Shown here: piece after piece, positions 14,108-15,864 of the stretch
Numbering within the stretch: position 1 is the first letter of the stretch
Layout of the letters: each line of letters starts with the position of its first letter
Origin: Bacteroidales bacterium
Lineage (GTDB): Bacteria; Bacteroidota; Bacteroidia; Bacteroidales; P3
Direction of reading: 5' to 3'
Assembly: GCA_017647065.1 (NCBI GenBank)
Contig: JAGCLI010000174.1
Location: 1 to 15,864, forward strand
Length of the DNA stretch: 15,864 bases
The notes under the pieces: model-generated
Told to the model about the DNA's origin: nothing
Database searches by the model: none
The model's input: the letters and a program-made list of their open reading frames with translations, nothing else
Position numbers and translations under genes: made by a program

Positions 14108-15864
14108 ACTTGATTTAAGGCATCTAAGTATTCATCAGCAGATTTATCATCGCCTTGTTCTCTATGATAATTTTCCATGTGAGAATAGAGTCTTATGTAT
14201 TTTTCATTATTGGCAAGTCCCATTGCATCATAAAGCTTAAATAACATAACAACTGTGTTTTGGTTTGCAACACCTAATTCAATAATTCTTAGAAGATAAC
14301 TTTCCGATTTTTCAAATTCTCCTAATTGGAAAAGGATATTTGAAATCAATTCGTAGGCTGCTGGATATTTTGGATTGTATAGCGTAATCAAATTATTCAA
14401 AACAAATAAGGACTCATCAACTTGGTTTTTCATTAAAAGAGCATAGCCTTTAAAATAATTGGCATTTTCATGCTCAGGGTTATATCTTAGTAATCTATTG
14501 AGGAGAGTTAAAGAAGAATCCGCTCTTTCAATGAACAAAGTATCCTCTTCTTGTGCTTTGTATAGGTATATTTGAGCTGAATTAAGCAATGCAGTTTCAT
14601 TAAGACTATCTTGTTTTAAAGCAAGATTAAAATGATATAATGCCTCGTCTAAATTGCCTTTATTTTTTGCCTCTGTACCCAATAAATCGTTTTTATCTTC
14701 TCTTTTTAAAACTATACAAATAGGATAACCATCTATTTCAATAGTATGAACGGTGTTTTTAGGAGGAAAAGTTCCTTTTAGTAAGTGAGAAGGGTATATT
14801 CCTGTGTTGCAGAAAATTGCATAATCCCAATCGAATTCTCCTCTTTCATTCCAACGTACGAATTCTGTTTTAAAGTTTGTTGTGTCATTGCGAAAATAAT
14901 AGTCTATAATTGGTTTGTGCCAGCAAGCAACGATAGTTTTGTCTTTTGTTTTAGAATCATTCTTTACATTATCAATTATCCATTGAGAAGCTTCTCTTAA
15001 AGAATGGTAATAATAATCTAACTCATATTTTCCATAGGCTCCTTTTGTTGAATTGCAAAGTTGATTGAAGTAAACGTATTGATAAGGATTGTTTCTTATT
15101 GAATGGGAGATAGGGTGATAAGAAAGAAGAAGTAAGCAGGCAATAGTTATTATCTTTATGTATTTGTTTTTTAGTAAATCGATTAGAGTTGAAATTCCAA
15201 GAGCAGAAAGCACCACAAAAGGAAGATAAATAAAAATTAAATGTCGCCAACCTCCATAAACATTTGAATTGTTTATTGTTATCCAAACAAGAGGGAAAAT
15301 TGTTGTAAAGAGTAAAACAAAATATAAAAACCAATTTTTGCGGTTGTGATACAAGAAAACTAATGATAAAATAAAGCCTAATAGTACTACAATAGGGATT
15401 GTAATTAGCATATATTTGCAAGAATAATACCAAGGTAAATCATCGGACCATTGAGCAACACCTTCAAAATTTTGTCTTATGGAAATTTCAAATTTATTCA
15501 TGTTTAAGAAAGCGTTGAAAACGTTTGAGAAAACTCCCTCTAAGGCATACGGCCACACAAGTACGGTTAAGAAATATGCAACTATGCAAATGCCAAGCGA
15601 AATTAACAATGTCTTAAAGAAAATAGGCTTTAATTCTTTTCTTTTGTAAAGGAAGTAAACCAAGGCAAACAATCCGAAGTAAGCAATCATTAAAAGCCCA
15701 CCAACTCTCACAGAAGTAGTTAAGAAAATTGAAAGAGTGAGCAATAGAGCTGTGGAAAACTTAATTTTAGGCAGTTGTTCTAAGAATTTAATTATGTAAT
15801 AAATAGACATAATTGTAAAAGTAGCAAAAGGAATGTCTTTTAGATTATTAAAAGCGTGTCCAAT
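14095..15864 (-). CDS. Membrane glycosyltransferase-like (GT-C/family 39-related) protein with TPR tail, 5' end missing
   Basis: The frame runs out of the right edge with no stop, so the N-terminus is missing; 589 residues are visible. The ATG at 15810 is only an internal Met, since the upstream codons read GHAFNNLKDIPFATF, typical of the family interior. The visible part has about eight to ten TM helices up to visible residue 250, with a YGGWRHLIFIYLP stretch (203-215) seen in ArnT/PMT-like Bacteroidota proteins. A soluble segment (about 260-385) follows, then TPR-type helical repeats (about 390-565). GT-C enzymes move a sugar from a lipid-linked donor to an acceptor on the outer face of the inner membrane. 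The acidic catalytic motif would lie in the missing part, so activity cannot be checked. The TPR part probably faces the periplasm and binds a partner. Confidence 0.8.
   Translation of the reverse strand: MGHAFNNLKDIPFATFTIMSIYYIIKFLEQLPKIKFSTALLLTLSIFLTTSVRVGGLLMIAYFGLFALVYFLYKRKELKPIFFKTLLISLGICIVAYFLTVLVWPYALEGVFSNVFNAFLNMNKFEISIRQNFEGVAQWSDDLPWYYSCKYMLITIPIVVLLGFILSLVFLYHNRKNWFLYFVLLFTTIFPLVWITINNSNVYGGWRHLIFIYLPFVVLSALGISTLIDLLKNKYIKIITIACLLLLSYHPISHSIRNNPYQYVYFNQLCNSTKGAYGKYELDYYYHSLREASQWIIDNVKNDSKTKDKTIVACWHKPIIDYYFRNDTTNFKTEFVRWNERGEFDWDYAIFCNTGIYPSHLLKGTFPPKNTVHTIEIDGYPICIVLKREDKNDLLGTEAKNKGNLDEALYHFNLALKQDSLNETALLNSAQIYLYKAQEEDTLFIERADSSLTLLNRLLRYNPEHENANYFKGYALLMKNQVDESLFVLNNLITLYNPKYPAAYELISNILFQLGEFEKSESYLLRIIELGVANQNTVVMLFKLYDAMGLANNEKYIRLYSHMENYHREQGDDKSADEYLDALNQVSLY

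Noticed and set aside
1..15864. Defence system, CRISPR array, prophage or insertion sequence
   Set aside because: No cas, nuclease, integrase or transposase motifs, direct-repeat/spacer pattern, or terminal inverted repeats were found. The WD40 protein lacks an effector domain that would make it a defence candidate.

Overview
The window is about one-third GC and reads as a chromosomal segment of a Bacteroidota genome, most likely from the order Bacteroidales. Four things point there. Promoter-like TAnnTTTG elements, some with a TTTG-like box 19 nt upstream, precede most transcription units. Start codons lack Shine-Dalgarno sequences. One secreted protease carries a type IX secretion (T9SS) C-terminal sorting domain. 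The glycosyltransferase-TPR, M23 peptidase and short exported proteins are of kinds common in that phylum. I see no tRNA, rRNA, CRISPR array, insertion sequence or prophage. Of the 13 stop codons, 12 are TAA, one is TAG and none is TGA.

Layout. Positions 1-251 hold the 3' end of a NuoE/HydC-like [2Fe-2S] subunit, followed by a strong terminator. Positions 389-2993 are a divergent pair: a 93-aa exported protein with a C-terminal sorting-signal-like tail (-) and a T9SS-exported subtilisin-like protease (+). Positions 3091-6628 form a + strand housekeeping run, gcvH, a VanZ-like membrane protein, rpsO and pnp, with terminators after gcvH, rpsO and pnp. Positions 6730-7932 (-) encode a zinc-ribbon, two-TM, WD40 protein whose four WD repeats are an exact-period 126-bp tandem repeat. 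Positions 7980-8475 are a low-complexity A/T-rich gap with 21-bp repeats and no convincing gene.

Positions 8476-12299 (-) are a compact two-gene operon: an alpha/beta hydrolase, then 5 nt later one uninterrupted reading frame that joins a complete MATE-type transporter to a complete secreted M23 peptidase. Positions 12433-14063 (+) are murB followed by an acidic protein I do not recognise. Positions 14095-15864 (-) are the C-terminal part of a membrane glycosyltransferase-like protein with a TPR tail, cut by the right edge.

How the genes relate. murB and the M23 peptidase concern peptidoglycan, and the protease, the 93-aa protein and the glycosyltransferase concern the envelope or surface. 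rpsO-pnp is the conserved translation/RNA-decay pair. The rest looks like ordinary chromosomal neighbourhood rather than one pathway. I did not find a clear new multi-gene system. The most unusual items are the MATE-M23 in-frame fusion, the zinc-ribbon/TM/WD40 protein with near-identical repeats, and the repetitive gap between them.
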